Below are positions 8,167-17,300 of a stretch of 64,000 nucleotides of DNA, one piece after another. Origin of the DNA: JAKQIM01 sp029557965 (GTDB lineage: Bacteria; Chloroflexota; Anaerolineae; Anaerolineales; UBA4823); NCBI GenBank assembly GCA_035341015.1, contig DAOQUL010000015.1, positions 3,508 through 67,507 on the forward strand, in the 5' to 3' direction. A program made the translations under genes and the position numbers. Below the pieces are notes generated by a model. The model had not been told where the DNA came from. It worked only from the letters and a program-made list of their open reading frames with translations, and ran no database searches. Numbering within the stretch: the first letter of the stretch is position 1; every line of letters starts with the position of its first letter.

Positions 8167-9114
8167 ATGGAGCGAAAGATCCTCATCACCGGTGGCACAG
8201 GGTTTATTGGGCGGGTTTTGGCGCGCCACCTGGTAGAAGCCGGTCATGCCGTGCGCCTGCTGATCCGTCCGTCCAAACAGACGCCCGAACTGCCGCGCGG
8301 CGTGCCGGTAGAAGTAGCCGTCAGCAGCCTGACAGATGAGCGCGGGCTGCGTTCGGCCATGGTGGGGATTGATGCCGTCTATCACCTGGCAGGCGGAGAG
8401 TGGAAGGGGGCGCGGGGCGATTTGATGGCGGTGGACATCCAGGGTACGCAGGCCGTCAGCCAGGCGGCCGCCGCGGCAAAGGTGGAGCGGTTCTTTTACC
8501 TCAGTCACTTGGGCGCCGATCGGGCTTCGGCTTTCCCGGTATTGAAAGCCAAGGCTATTGCCGAAGAGCATATCCGGCGCAGTGGGGTAGATTTCACCAT
8601 CCTGCGTTCCGCGGTTGTTTATGGCCTGGGCGATTACTTTACCACCGGCCTGGCCCGTCTGCTGCACGCCTTCCCGTTCGCTTTCTTTGTGCCCGAAGAT
8701 GGCCGGGTGCTGATTCAACCATTGTGGGTAGAAGACCTGGTGACTTGCATGGTTTGGGCTTTGGACGATGAACAGACCCGCGGGCAGTTGTATTCGATTG
8801 GCGGCCCCGAATATTTGACCTTTAACCAGGTCTTAACCACTGTGATGGAAGCTATCTCTGTGCGGCGCATCCCGGTGCATGTCTCGCCGCCTTACCTGCG
8901 CGGCCTGACCGTGACGCTCGAGGGCATGTTCCCTGGCCTGCCAATCTCAGTCTATTGGCTGGATTACCTGGCGGTCAACCGCACCTGTCCGCTGGATACC
9001 ATCCCGCGCACCTTCAACCTGATGCCGGCCCGCTTCAACCAACACCTGGATCACCTGCGCGGCCAAAACTGGCGGCGTGCTTTGTGGCGAGGGTTGGGCC
9101 GGAAGCGAAGATGA
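8167..9114 (+). CDS. NAD(P)-binding epimerase/NDUFA9-like atypical SDR
   Basis: 315 residues from the chosen ATG, giving MERKILITGGTGFIGRV, a textbook N-terminal Rossmann start (GGTGFIG, residues about 8-14). An upstream ATG at 8101 would add 22 residues that do not fit the fold and would span the TATAAT box. The sequence continues with AVYHLAGGEW and KAKAIAEEHIRRSGVDFTIL, the pattern of atypical SDRs related to complex I subunit NDUFA9 and to NmrA-like proteins; the usual YxxxK is not present. Substrate is unknown; a nucleotide-sugar, quinone or isoflavone-like role cannot be chosen from sequence. The last codons lie in a hairpin (9108-9158). Confidence 0.8.
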   Translation: MERKILITGGTGFIGRVLARHLVEAGHAVRLLIRPSKQTPELPRGVPVEVAVSSLTDERGLRSAMVGIDAVYHLAGGEWKGARGDLMAVDIQGTQAVSQAAAAAKVERFFYLSHLGADRASAFPVLKAKAIAEEHIRRSGVDFTILRSAVVYGLGDYFTTGLARLLHAFPFAFFVPEDGRVLIQPLWVEDLVTCMVWALDDEQTRGQLYSIGGPEYLTFNQVLTTVMEAISVRRIPVHVSPPYLRGLTVTLEGMFPGLPISVYWLDYLAVNRTCPLDTIPRTFNLMPARFNQHLDHLRGQNWRRALWRGLGRKRR

Positions 9115-9158
9115 GGCAGCGCTGGTGATCAGATGCACCGCCAACGCCACCTCATCTT
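9108..9158. terminator. Convergent-gene stem-loop
   Basis: AAGATGAGG (9108-9116) pairs with CCTCATCTT (9150-9158). An imperfect inner stem includes GGTG (9123-9126) and CACC (9136-9139). It overlaps the stop codon of the epimerase and lies 18 bases from the end of the MerR gene, a position suited to terminating both. Confidence 0.45.
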
Positions 9159-9176
9159 TGTATTTACGGAGAGATC

Positions 9177-9992
9177 TTAAGCCTTAGTGACCGGAAACTG
9201 GATTTCGGTGACGGTGTTGGGGTCGTTCTGAGAGCCGTTTTGGTTCGGGTTCAGGTATATCTCCCGGCAGGGCCCGGTGATGGTGAAGCCGTTGACCTCA
9301 ATCCACTTGATCAGCGCTTTGTATGCCTCTCCAATGGTGGTGAAGGGGCCGTGGTGGACGGTGCTGGCGGCTGTTTCGATGGCGGGCAGTACGTAAGACT
9401 TCACGCGCCCACCGGCCTGGATGGGTGCTTCCAGCGGCTCACACACCTCGGCATCCACTTCGGGTTCGTCGGCGTGATAGATGGCGAAGCAGGGGCCGTT
9501 GGGGCGCACGTGCTTGCTGGCTAAGAAGCCTCCCAATTCGGTCCATAGATGGCCCTGCTGAGGATAGCTGGGGATGGTGTCGCGTACAGAAGCGACAGCA
9601 AAGGGTTCCACTTTCTTGATCACGATATCATAGTCAATCATAGCGTTCTCCTGTTCAATTTGTTTGAGACGGGCCTCGACCCGTTCAAGCCGCTCTCGTT
9701 CTTCTTGGACGCGCTGCTGGATCTCGGCCTGTTTGAGGCGTAACATGCCGCGCAGCTCGGCTGCGGGCAGGTCTTTCTCCAGGGCCTGGGCGATCTGCTC
9801 GAGCGAGAGCCCCAGGTCTTTGAGCGCCAGGATGCGGTTAAGGCGCGGCAGTTGGTCGAAGCTGTAATAACGGTAACCGGTGTAGTGGTCAATCTGGGCT
9901 GGCTTGAGCAGCCCAATCTCGTCATAGTAACGCAAAGTCTTGACCGTCACCTGGCTGATCTTTGAGAAGTCTCCGATCTTGATCATCATCAT
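9177..9992 (-). CDS. MerR-family regulator with GyrI-like effector-binding domain
   Basis: 271 residues. The N-terminal winged helix is typical MerR (IGDFSKISQVTVKTLRYYD, then GLLKPAQIDHYTGYRYYSFDQ). A long helix follows (about 75-120, rich in Glu/Arg/Gln) as the dimerising coiled coil. The C-terminal about 150 residues (VASVRDTIPSYPQQGHLW; GPCFAIYHAD; EVNGFTITGPCREIYLNP) form a GyrI-like/BmrR-type ligand pocket ending EIQFPV. Three ATGs are in a row; with GGAG at 9996-9999 the second or third (9989, 9986) gives better spacing than 9992. It is divergent from the cyclase gene and has a MerR-type promoter (10036-10066), so it should sense a small, probably hydrophobic or cationic, molecule and control itself. 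Confidence 0.92.
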   Translation of the reverse strand: MMMIKIGDFSKISQVTVKTLRYYDEIGLLKPAQIDHYTGYRYYSFDQLPRLNRILALKDLGLSLEQIAQALEKDLPAAELRGMLRLKQAEIQQRVQEERERLERVEARLKQIEQENAMIDYDIVIKKVEPFAVASVRDTIPSYPQQGHLWTELGGFLASKHVRPNGPCFAIYHADEPEVDAEVCEPLEAPIQAGGRVKSYVLPAIETAASTVHHGPFTTIGEAYKALIKWIEVNGFTITGPCREIYLNPNQNGSQNDPNTVTEIQFPVTKA

Positions 9993-10035
9993 TACTCCAC
10001 GCGTAGTTTGTTACTTCTGAAGGCCTTCGACCCGT

Positions 10036-10066
10036 AGTATACAGCCTCCAGTTAGGGGAGAGTCAA
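10036..10066 (-). promoter_or_regulatory. MerR/BmrR-type promoter-operator with 19-base spacer
   Basis: On the minus strand TTGACT (10066-10061) and TATACT (10041-10036) are separated by 19 bases. The spacer holds a dyad, CTCC...GGAG, in the context GACTCTCCCCTAACTGGAGG. The overlong spacer and this GACTCTCC element are the known signature of BmrR/TipA-type MerR promoters, which are twisted into activity by the bound regulator. It drives the MerR gene itself. Confidence 0.8.
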
Positions 10067-10096
10067 GGGGCAAAAAGAAATTGCTACCCAGTTCAG

Positions 10097-10125
10097 TTGC
10101 ATTTTTTCTTACTCTATTCTATACT
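10097..10125 (+). promoter_or_regulatory. Promoter for the cyclase-family gene
   Basis: TTGCAT (10097-10102) and TATACT (10120-10125) are separated by 17 bases. The ATG is 25 bases past the -10. It faces away from the MerR promoter 31 bases to the left, so the regulator could influence both. Confidence 0.55.
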
Positions 10126-10149
10126 TTTCCCATACTTTGTGGAGATAGC

Positions 10150-10782
10150 ATGCGGACGTACGACATAACATTGACCGTCTCACCCGATATGCCCGTATGG
10201 CCTGGCGATACACCGCCTCGCTTGACGCGTACCGGCAGCATTGCCCAGGGTGGAAGTTCCAATACATCAGAAGTTTGCATGAGCGTGCATACGGGTACGC
10301 ATGTGGATGCCCCGGATCACTTTCTGGATGATGGACGCACGATCGAGAAGCTCCCCCTGGATACGATGGTGGGCCGGGCATACGTGCTGCATCTGCCGGA
10401 TGTGGAAGTTATTACGGCTGCGGTGCTCAGCCAGGCCGAGATTCCGCCTCGCACGCGCCGCCTGCTATTCAAGACCCGTAATTCAGATTACTGGGCACGT
10501 GGCGAAAAGAAATTCCAGACCGATTTTGTGGCCCTCAGCGTTGACGCGGCCGAACTGTTGGTAGACCGCAATGTCAAATTGATCGGTGTAGATTACCTCT
10601 CGGTGGCCCCGTATACCAAGGGTACGGCTGTGCACCAGATCTTGCTCAAAGCGGGGGTTGTGGTTGTAGAAGGATTGGATCTCTCGCGTGTTTCACAAGG
10701 CCGTTACACCTTGCACTGCTTACCGCTCAAGCTGGCGGGTTCCGATGGTGCCCCAGCCAGGGCGATGTTGGTGGGTGTGTGA
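10150..10782 (+). CDS. Cyclase-family metal-dependent hydrolase (kynurenine formamidase-like)
   Basis: 210 residues from the ATG at 10150, preceded by GGAG at a spacing of five. An upstream in-frame start at 10081 would span the promoter and is rejected. The hallmark metal-binding motif is HTGTHVDAPDHF (about residues 45-56). The N-terminus (YDITLTVSPDMPVWPGDT) and the later RLLFKTRNSD and LIGVDYLSV blocks match the cyclase/KynB family (PF04199). Members hydrolyse N-formylkynurenine, arylformamides or isatin. No tryptophan-degradation gene is nearby, so the substrate is open. It is divergent from merR and might belong to its regulon. Confidence 0.88.
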   Translation: MRTYDITLTVSPDMPVWPGDTPPRLTRTGSIAQGGSSNTSEVCMSVHTGTHVDAPDHFLDDGRTIEKLPLDTMVGRAYVLHLPDVEVITAAVLSQAEIPPRTRRLLFKTRNSDYWARGEKKFQTDFVALSVDAAELLVDRNVKLIGVDYLSVAPYTKGTAVHQILLKAGVVVVEGLDLSRVSQGRYTLHCLPLKLAGSDGAPARAMLVGV

Positions 10783-10807
10783 GTGATCTTGACTGGTGAA
10801 AAAGAGA

Positions 10808-10831
10808 GAAGCGGCGCTTAAGCGCCGCTTC
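10808..10831. terminator. Bidirectional terminator, perfect 24-base palindrome
   Basis: GAAGCGGCGCTT is followed directly by its reverse complement, then CTTTTTT on the plus strand and, on the other side, a purine-rich stretch reading as TCTCTCTTTTT on the minus strand. It lies between convergent genes, and the glycosyltransferase stop codon (10818-10820) is inside it. Confidence 0.85.
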
Positions 10832-11558
10832 CTTTTTTAATGCCGTGGTGGCGTTTACGGATCTCAAAGACGCGTAAGGCCGCCTCTATCTTGACCCGCA
10901 TATCCATCTTGCTCTGTCCGATGCGCCGGTCTTCAAAATAAATGGGGATCTCTTTAATGCGCAAGCCCAGTTTTTCGGACACATAACACATTTCAACCTG
11001 GAAGATATAGCCGTTAGACCGGATGCGCTCCAGGCCGATCTTTTGCAAGGCCTCGGCCCGCCAGCACTTGAATCCGGCTGTGGCGTCCTTGGTTTTGGTG
11101 CCCAGGCTCAGGCGCACCCAAACCGAATTGGCCCACCAGCTTAAGAACCAACGCCACCAACTCCATCGTTCATCCAGCTTGCCACCGGGCACATAACGCG
11201 AGCCGACGACAACGTCGTAGTCTTGTAGGTGAGTCAGCATCTGGGGGATATATTCAGGTGAGTGAGAAAAGTCGGCGTCCATTTGGATAATGGCTTGGGC
11301 GCCGTTTTGGATGGCCCAGGTGAAGCCCTGGATATAAGCGGTGCCCAGCCCCTGCTTGCCAGGGCGGTGGATGGCGTGAAAGCGCCCGGGATGTTGGGCT
11401 GCCAATTGGTCGGCAACCTGCCCGGTGCCGTCTGGCGAATTATCGTCTACAGCCAAGATCTCCAGTTCATCGATGCCGAGGGCAAACAAGGCGGCACTGA
11501 TCTGCGGCAGGTTATCTGCTTCATTGTAGGTTGGGATTACGACAGTGGTTTTGAGCAT
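10818..11558 (-). CDS. Family 2 glycosyltransferase, dolichol/polyprenol-phosphate mannose synthase-like
   Basis: 246 residues from the ATG at 11558 (MLKTTVVIPTYNEADNLP). The longer frame up to 11660 would cross the promoter. GT-A features are VVIPTYNE, EILAVDDNSPDGTG (nucleotide-binding Asp pair), QMDADFSHSP (the D-x-D metal site) and GSRYVPGG. The block GFKCWRAEAL and the QVEMCYVSEKLG region match DPM1/polyprenol monophosphomannose synthases. It has no C-terminal membrane helices, as in soluble DPM1-type enzymes. It likely transfers a hexose from GDP- or UDP-sugar to a polyprenyl phosphate for cell-surface glycans. The GH31 gene lies upstream on the same strand, but this gene has its own promoter. 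Confidence 0.9.
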   Translation of the reverse strand: MLKTTVVIPTYNEADNLPQISAALFALGIDELEILAVDDNSPDGTGQVADQLAAQHPGRFHAIHRPGKQGLGTAYIQGFTWAIQNGAQAIIQMDADFSHSPEYIPQMLTHLQDYDVVVGSRYVPGGKLDERWSWWRWFLSWWANSVWVRLSLGTKTKDATAGFKCWRAEALQKIGLERIRSNGYIFQVEMCYVSEKLGLRIKEIPIYFEDRRIGQSKMDMRVKIEAALRVFEIRKRHHGIKKGSGA

Positions 11559-11564
11559 GAAGAA

Positions 11565-11594
11565 ATTATACCTTTTTCTGCTATCCGGTGTAAA
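11565..11594 (-). promoter_or_regulatory. Leaderless-type promoter for the glycosyltransferase
   Basis: On the minus strand TTTACA (11594-11589) and TATAAT (11570-11565) are separated by 18 bases. The -10 ends six bases before the ATG at 11558, so the transcript should start at the start codon. This is the best-formed leaderless-type promoter in the window. Confidence 0.65.
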
Positions 11595-11637
11595 AGTTTG
11601 TGTTTGGGTAGAGAATCTGCAACCGAGAATGGGATTT

Positions 11638-14265
11638 TCATTCTCCGGTCGAGAACACAAACACCTTTTCTGCCGTCACATCCATCTCGCCTGATTTGGC
11701 CAGCACCAATCCGTTACCGGCATCGTACCAGCCGCTGTCGGCGGCATCGAATTCTGTTTGGGTGGCGCAGGCGGGCAAGTCGACGCCGTTTAGGCTGACA
11801 CTGACCACCTGGCCCGCCGGCAGGATGAGCTGTACTACGTTGGCGCGGCTGGAAATGTCCCCGGCATAATTTCCACTGGCGGCGGCAATGGTGACCGTGA
11901 CCTGGCCGCGCTGCCACTGCTGTGAGAGCAGGGTGCTGCGCACGGCGCCGACCTGGTAGGCTGTGGTGGCACCATCATCTTCGTAGAGCGTGAAGGACGA
12001 TGGCTGAGGATCCGGAAATACGCGTAAGATCAGCTCGTCGTGCTGGCTGCCATCCAGGCGCATGCCCAGCACATTCATGGTTTGGTCATCCACGTACATC
12101 AGCGGTAGAATGGCCCCCGCGCGGGCAAAGAGCGGCAGGCGGAACAGGCCGTCTTGCACGGCTGGCGCCTCGCTCAACCATTGGCTGCCTTCCAGGCGTT
12201 GGTTGGTGTAATAGTCATACCAGCCTCCGGCGGGCAGGTATACCTGGCGGGTGGTGGCGTCCATCTCGCTCATCGTGGCGACCAGCAAGTCGCGACCGAG
12301 CAGTTTTTCATCTGCAATCTGCCGCACGGTGGGGTCGTCTTGATAGTAGAAAAGCAGGGGCGGCATGACCGGTTCGGCGTACAGGTAAGCGCGGTGGGCC
12401 AGTGAATACAGGTAAGGCGTTAACGCGTAACGCAGGCGAATATTGGCCAGGTTGCTTTCCACATCTCCCACCCGGTCTGGGGCAGTCTCTTTGCAGTTGC
12501 ACAGGTTCTCGGTGTGTGGGCGGATGGGAACATCCAAAAGTGCCCCGTTGGCGAACCAGGTGGTATAGATCTGGTCGATATTTTCTCCGGCTGTGGCGCG
12601 GTGGAAACCGCCGATATCTGCGCTGTAATAATCCATCCCCGAGAGAGCCATGTGCATTTGCACATTCAGATGGGCCGCCAGGCTGGGCAGGTTTGAGCCG
12701 ATATCTCCTGACCACATCACGGTGCCGAAGCGTTGGATGCCTGAAGTGCCTGAGCGCGAGAGCATGAAGGGGCGTTGGGTTTCCTGGTTGCTTTGGTAGC
12801 CCCTGGCGATGCTCTCGCTCCAGTAGAAGTTGTATAGGTTGTGAACCGCCTCTTGGGTGTGTGGGCTGGCGGCATACCAGCCGGTATCCTGGTACATTTC
12901 GGGCTCGCCCAGGTCGGTCCAATGGCCCGTGATGCCCATATCGACCAGGGGCTGGCGCCGGAGGTCGTGCCAGTAAGCGCCGGCCTCTGGGTTGCTCCAA
13001 TCGAGCATGCCGCCAAACCCCCACCATGCAAAGAGAGTCACCGGGGGGCAGCCTTCACAGCGCTGCACCAGGTAGCCCTCTGTTTCCAGGCTGGCATAAT
13101 CGGGGGTGCGTTTGCCGATGTACGACTCTTCGATCAAGATCAGGCCCAACCCTTGCTGATCTCGCAGGTCTGCGATCTTCCCGGCTGGGTCTGGAAAGGT
13201 GGCTGTATCCCAACTGACATAGCCCATATGAGTGGTCTCATCCTCGGCAATGCCGCCGAACCACTGCAAATCCATCACAAATCCATCCAGGGGAAAGTGG
13301 TTCTGGCGCAGCGTGCGCAGTTTATCTTCCAGTTCCCCCCAATTGTCGTAACCGTATTCAGAGACCCACAGGCCAAAAGCCTTCTTGGGCGGCACCAGGC
13401 TATGCCCCACCAGTTCCATATAGTCCTGGTACAGGTCGGGCAGGTCGGGGCCGCTCAAGACGTACCAGCGCATGGCCTCGCCGCCCAGGCGCACCTTCCA
13501 GGGGCTGGCAGTCAGGTCCCAACGCTGGGCATAGGCCGAGTCGAGAAAGACGGCATAGTTGGCAGTGTCCTCGCCCAAGGCATACAGGATAGGAAACTGT
13601 GCGTTGCCGGTGCCGCCGCCCAAGAAGCCGGTCATGGCATTGCCATATTCGTTGCCCGGCTCGCGGCGTTCGCCCATCCAGTCCACTTCTTCTGCGCCCG
13701 GGTCGCGGAAGTCGGCCCCCAGGCCGTAAGCATTTTGCACGCCAGTGGCTGTCAGGGTGAGCTGCATGGTTTCTTTCGTCAGGTCAAGCGGGCAGAAAGT
13801 GGTCAACAGAAGTTCTGGCTGGCGGGTTGTGTCGCTAATGCTGACGCACAGGCTGCTGGCGTCTACTGCCACTTTTAGGGCCGAGGTTTCCATTACGCCG
13901 GCTTCATCGGTTACCAGAGAGCTTGGCCCGATGTAATCGGTCTTGAACACCATCGGCGAGGTGTACAGCAGGCGGGCAGGTTCTGGCGCGGGGGCCCTGG
14001 CAGAAGCCTCAAAGTGCACCAGGTCGTCATCTAAAAATTCGACGATCAGGTAAGCTTCACCGGCCTGGTACTGATAGCGCGGCAGATCCGATAAGGGAAG
14101 TTGGCTTTGGGGGGTGGTTGGCTGGTTGGTTGGGGCGGTGGCTGTGGGGGAGGCTTGGCTGTTTCGCTCTTGGCGCAGGGTGACCAATCCGATCACCAGG
14201 ATCACGATGGACAGCGCGACCATCACCAAGGGCACCAGGTACTGCCGGAGGGTATGTTTGTTCAT
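11638..14265 (-). CDS. Membrane-anchored GH31 family glycoside hydrolase (alpha-glucosidase/xylosidase type)
   Basis: 875 residues. An N-terminal helix (LVPLVMVALSIVILVIGLV, about 10-30) anchors it, followed by a Thr/Pro/Gln linker. Residues about 100-270 correspond to the N-terminal beta-sandwich (QNAYGLGADFRDPG). The barrel includes KAFGLWVSEYGYDNW and GFVMDLQWFGG. The catalytic nucleophile is probably Asp451 in GHWTDLGEPEMY, and the acid/base Asp521 in VMWSGDIGSN; the 70-residue spacing fits GH31. The C-terminal part (LPAGGWYDYYTNQRLEG) is the expected beta-sandwich. It should act outside the cell on alpha-linked oligosaccharides. No sugar transporter is adjacent. Substrate specificity within GH31 is not predictable here. 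Confidence 0.92.
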   Translation of the reverse strand: MNKHTLRQYLVPLVMVALSIVILVIGLVTLRQERNSQASPTATAPTNQPTTPQSQLPLSDLPRYQYQAGEAYLIVEFLDDDLVHFEASARAPAPEPARLLYTSPMVFKTDYIGPSSLVTDEAGVMETSALKVAVDASSLCVSISDTTRQPELLLTTFCPLDLTKETMQLTLTATGVQNAYGLGADFRDPGAEEVDWMGERREPGNEYGNAMTGFLGGGTGNAQFPILYALGEDTANYAVFLDSAYAQRWDLTASPWKVRLGGEAMRWYVLSGPDLPDLYQDYMELVGHSLVPPKKAFGLWVSEYGYDNWGELEDKLRTLRQNHFPLDGFVMDLQWFGGIAEDETTHMGYVSWDTATFPDPAGKIADLRDQQGLGLILIEESYIGKRTPDYASLETEGYLVQRCEGCPPVTLFAWWGFGGMLDWSNPEAGAYWHDLRRQPLVDMGITGHWTDLGEPEMYQDTGWYAASPHTQEAVHNLYNFYWSESIARGYQSNQETQRPFMLSRSGTSGIQRFGTVMWSGDIGSNLPSLAAHLNVQMHMALSGMDYYSADIGGFHRATAGENIDQIYTTWFANGALLDVPIRPHTENLCNCKETAPDRVGDVESNLANIRLRYALTPYLYSLAHRAYLYAEPVMPPLLFYYQDDPTVRQIADEKLLGRDLLVATMSEMDATTRQVYLPAGGWYDYYTNQRLEGSQWLSEAPAVQDGLFRLPLFARAGAILPLMYVDDQTMNVLGMRLDGSQHDELILRVFPDPQPSSFTLYEDDGATTAYQVGAVRSTLLSQQWQRGQVTVTIAAASGNYAGDISSRANVVQLILPAGQVVSVSLNGVDLPACATQTEFDAADSGWYDAGNGLVLAKSGEMDVTAEKVFVFSTGE

Positions 14266-14343
14266 GGGCTTCTCTTTCGGGAAGCTGTCGGCGGCTTCTT
14301 AGCTTAAGGATAGCACAGATTGTGCAATCGATGAAGATGATGC

Positions 14344-17300
14344 TTAGCGTTGTTTTGGGTTGTTTCGATCGAAGCTTGTATATTCTCCCGTTAGGCTGTC
14401 TGCCCGATCTGGCAGCTTAGCGCTGTTGTTCGTTATCTCGGTATGTGCAGCCTGCCCGGTTTTGTTAATGATGGGCAGGTAAGTGGTATACCAGATTTGT
14501 TCTTCGGATACTGTGATCACGGCCTGGACCGTATCGGATGTGTATGCATTGGATGCCATCAGCGTGACCGTGTAAGTGCCGGCGAGCGCATAGGCATAAT
14601 ATGGATCTGCTTGCGTCGATGTTCCTGCCCCATCTCCAAAATCCCAGGCATAGGTGTCGGCATTCAGGCTGGAATTGATGAAATGGATTTGTTCGCCTCT
14701 CAGTACCTGGGTGGCGCTGGGCGTAAAGCCTGCCACCGCCGCGGCATAGATCACAACTGTTCGAGTGTGCATATCAGTGCTGTAAGCGTTTGCTGCTTCT
14801 AGGGTCACAGTGTAAGTGCCAGCATGCGTGTAAATGTAGATCGGGTTTGTTTCGGTGCTGGTGCCGATTCCGTCCCCGAAATCCCAACCGTAAGAATCGG
14901 CATGCTGGCTGGTATTGGCAAAGGAGAGCGGGGTACCCGCTTCGGCCAGCGTGGCGCTGGGTGTGAAGCCTGCCACCGCGGGTTCGTATACTGTGATGGT
15001 TTGGGTGTACACATCACTGCTGTGGGCGTTTGCCGCTTCTAGGGTCACGATGAAACTACCTGGGCTGGCGTATGTATAAGTAGGGTCAACATCTGTGCTG
15101 GTGCCGGTGCCATCGCCAAAATCCCAGGCATACGTATCGGCATTCTGGCTGGTGTTGGTAAAGGTGACCGGATTGTTGACCTCTACGATGGTGGCGCTGG
15201 GCGTGAATCCAGCCACCGCCGGTGCATAGATCACGATCGTTTGGGTGTACGTATCGCTAGAGACGGCGTTCGCGGATAACAAGCTCGCCACGTAACTGCC
15301 TGGATTGGTATAGGCATAGGTTGGGTTGGTTTCTGTACTGGTGCCGGCCCCGTCGCCAAAATCCCAGGTATATGTGTCGGCATTCTGGCTGGTGTTGGTG
15401 AAAGAAATCATATCGCCTGCCGCGGCCAGGGTGGTACTGGGCATGAAGCCGGCAATGGCTGCCTGATACACTGTGATCGTGTGGGTGAACACCTCACTGC
15501 TGCACCCGTTGGTGGCGCTAAGGGAGACAATCATAGCACCGTTTTGCGCATAGGCATGGGTTGGGGCAGCGAGCGTACTGGTTACGCCATCACCAAAATC
15601 CCACACGAGGCTGTCGGCGTAGGTGCTGGTGCTGGTGAAGAATACTGTCTCGCCCACCAGCACATTCTCGGCGCTTTGCTCAAAGCCCGCCCCGGGCAGC
15701 GGCGTGATTGGGATGGGGAGGGTGAAGGATGACAATCCGCAGCAGTTTGTGGCGCTCAGTTCTACGCTGTATGTCTGAGGCGTGGTCACTGTGTACGTAT
15801 GCACGGTGTCGGTCAGGGTGCTGGTGATGCCATCTCCAAAGTCCCACAAGAACGCCGTGGCGTCGGTGCTGGTATTGGTAAAGGTCAGCGGGCTGCTTGA
15901 GCAGGCCAGCACCGGCGCGACAGTGAATCCGGCTATTGGGATAGGCGGCACCCCCATCCAGGATGCCGCTACGGCCATCACCGTCTTGGCCCCGTCGGGG
16001 AGCAGGTTTTCAAAGGGCCAGGCCAGAAACAGTAGTTTGCTGGTTCCCGAATCATAGGTTAACGAGTTGGGCGTTGGCCCGGGTATGGATTCAAAGGCGG
16101 TTGTAGCGGGAGATAGGGGTAGCACCAGGTCTGCATTGGGTGTTGCGCTTGTGAACGGGAGTAACCCGATACCATTGCCAACTGGGTTGCCTGCAACGCC
16201 CTGGATGCTGTTTGTAAAGCCAGTATTGTCGGTGAAATCTTTGATACGCAAATAGGATGCGCTGAAAGCAGTCGGTCCCACATCGTACAGGTAATCCTGG
16301 CTCGAGAGAAACAGGTTGCCCCCGCCGTCCAGGTAATCTGCCAGTGCCATCTCTTGGCGCGGGGTGATGGTGGCGTAGTAAGGCACCCCGGTGAACCAGA
16401 TCACCATCTCGTGCGCGGCCAGGGTACCGGGGTCGGGAGATCCTGACAGCGTTGTATCCCATAGATCATAATAGAGCTTGTTGTTTTGCAGTGCTATCAA
16501 GTAGGTGTTTTCGACGTTTGGCATGCCGCGGTCATCGTCTACCAGCAAGATGCATTCGGGTGTGTGCGTCATCACGATTGCCACGTATGTAAATCCTGGG
16601 ATGGCTGCCGTGAGCTGGGTTGGAGAGCCCACACCGCGCGGCGTGCCGGCCGGCACGCTTACGCGCATCCCAATCCGCCAGGACTGTCCGGTGGGGATGA
16701 AAGCAGATGGAGCCACAATTTCAACCCCTGTGCTCAGATCGAAGTAACCGACAGGCCACGCGCTGTTGCCCGCCAGGGTTACAATGCTGCTGCTGCCGCG
16801 GTTTGTCACCATCACGGTGTAAGTCTCATCCGTCCCTGCCAGGGCCCATCCCTGCGGTTCGGTGATGGTGATGCTCAAGGGTGGGCTTGAGCCAGCCAGG
16901 CAGTTAACGCGTAAGTCCACAATAATGAATTGAGATTGGGATAATATTACTTGCATGGCAATGCACGAATCGCTTGGGCAGGGATTGGCCATGTAAGAGC
17001 CGCTGTCGGGGTTGCTGGTGACGGCGAATACCTGGCCGGTTACCAAGTTGGCTCCAAATGGATCACCGTTGTCGCCGTAGTTGTTGGCGTATTCCAGATC
17101 TTGCAGGCCGTCGGCCTGTTCCAGGGCTACCAGCGGGTGAAAGATGGCACACCCGGCGCAACTGAAAGGACTGGTAAGGGTGCCGGTGCATTCATACGTG
17201 TTCATCTCCCAATTGTTCCACTTCTCCTCGTCGATATGCCAGACCAACAGGCCTGAACCGGGTAGGTAGGCGTCGTAACTGCCGCTGACAGTCTTATCGC

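Noticed and set aside
12841..13878. 345-codon plus-strand frame
   Set aside because: It lies antisense to the GH31 gene with all GH31 motifs intact on the minus strand.
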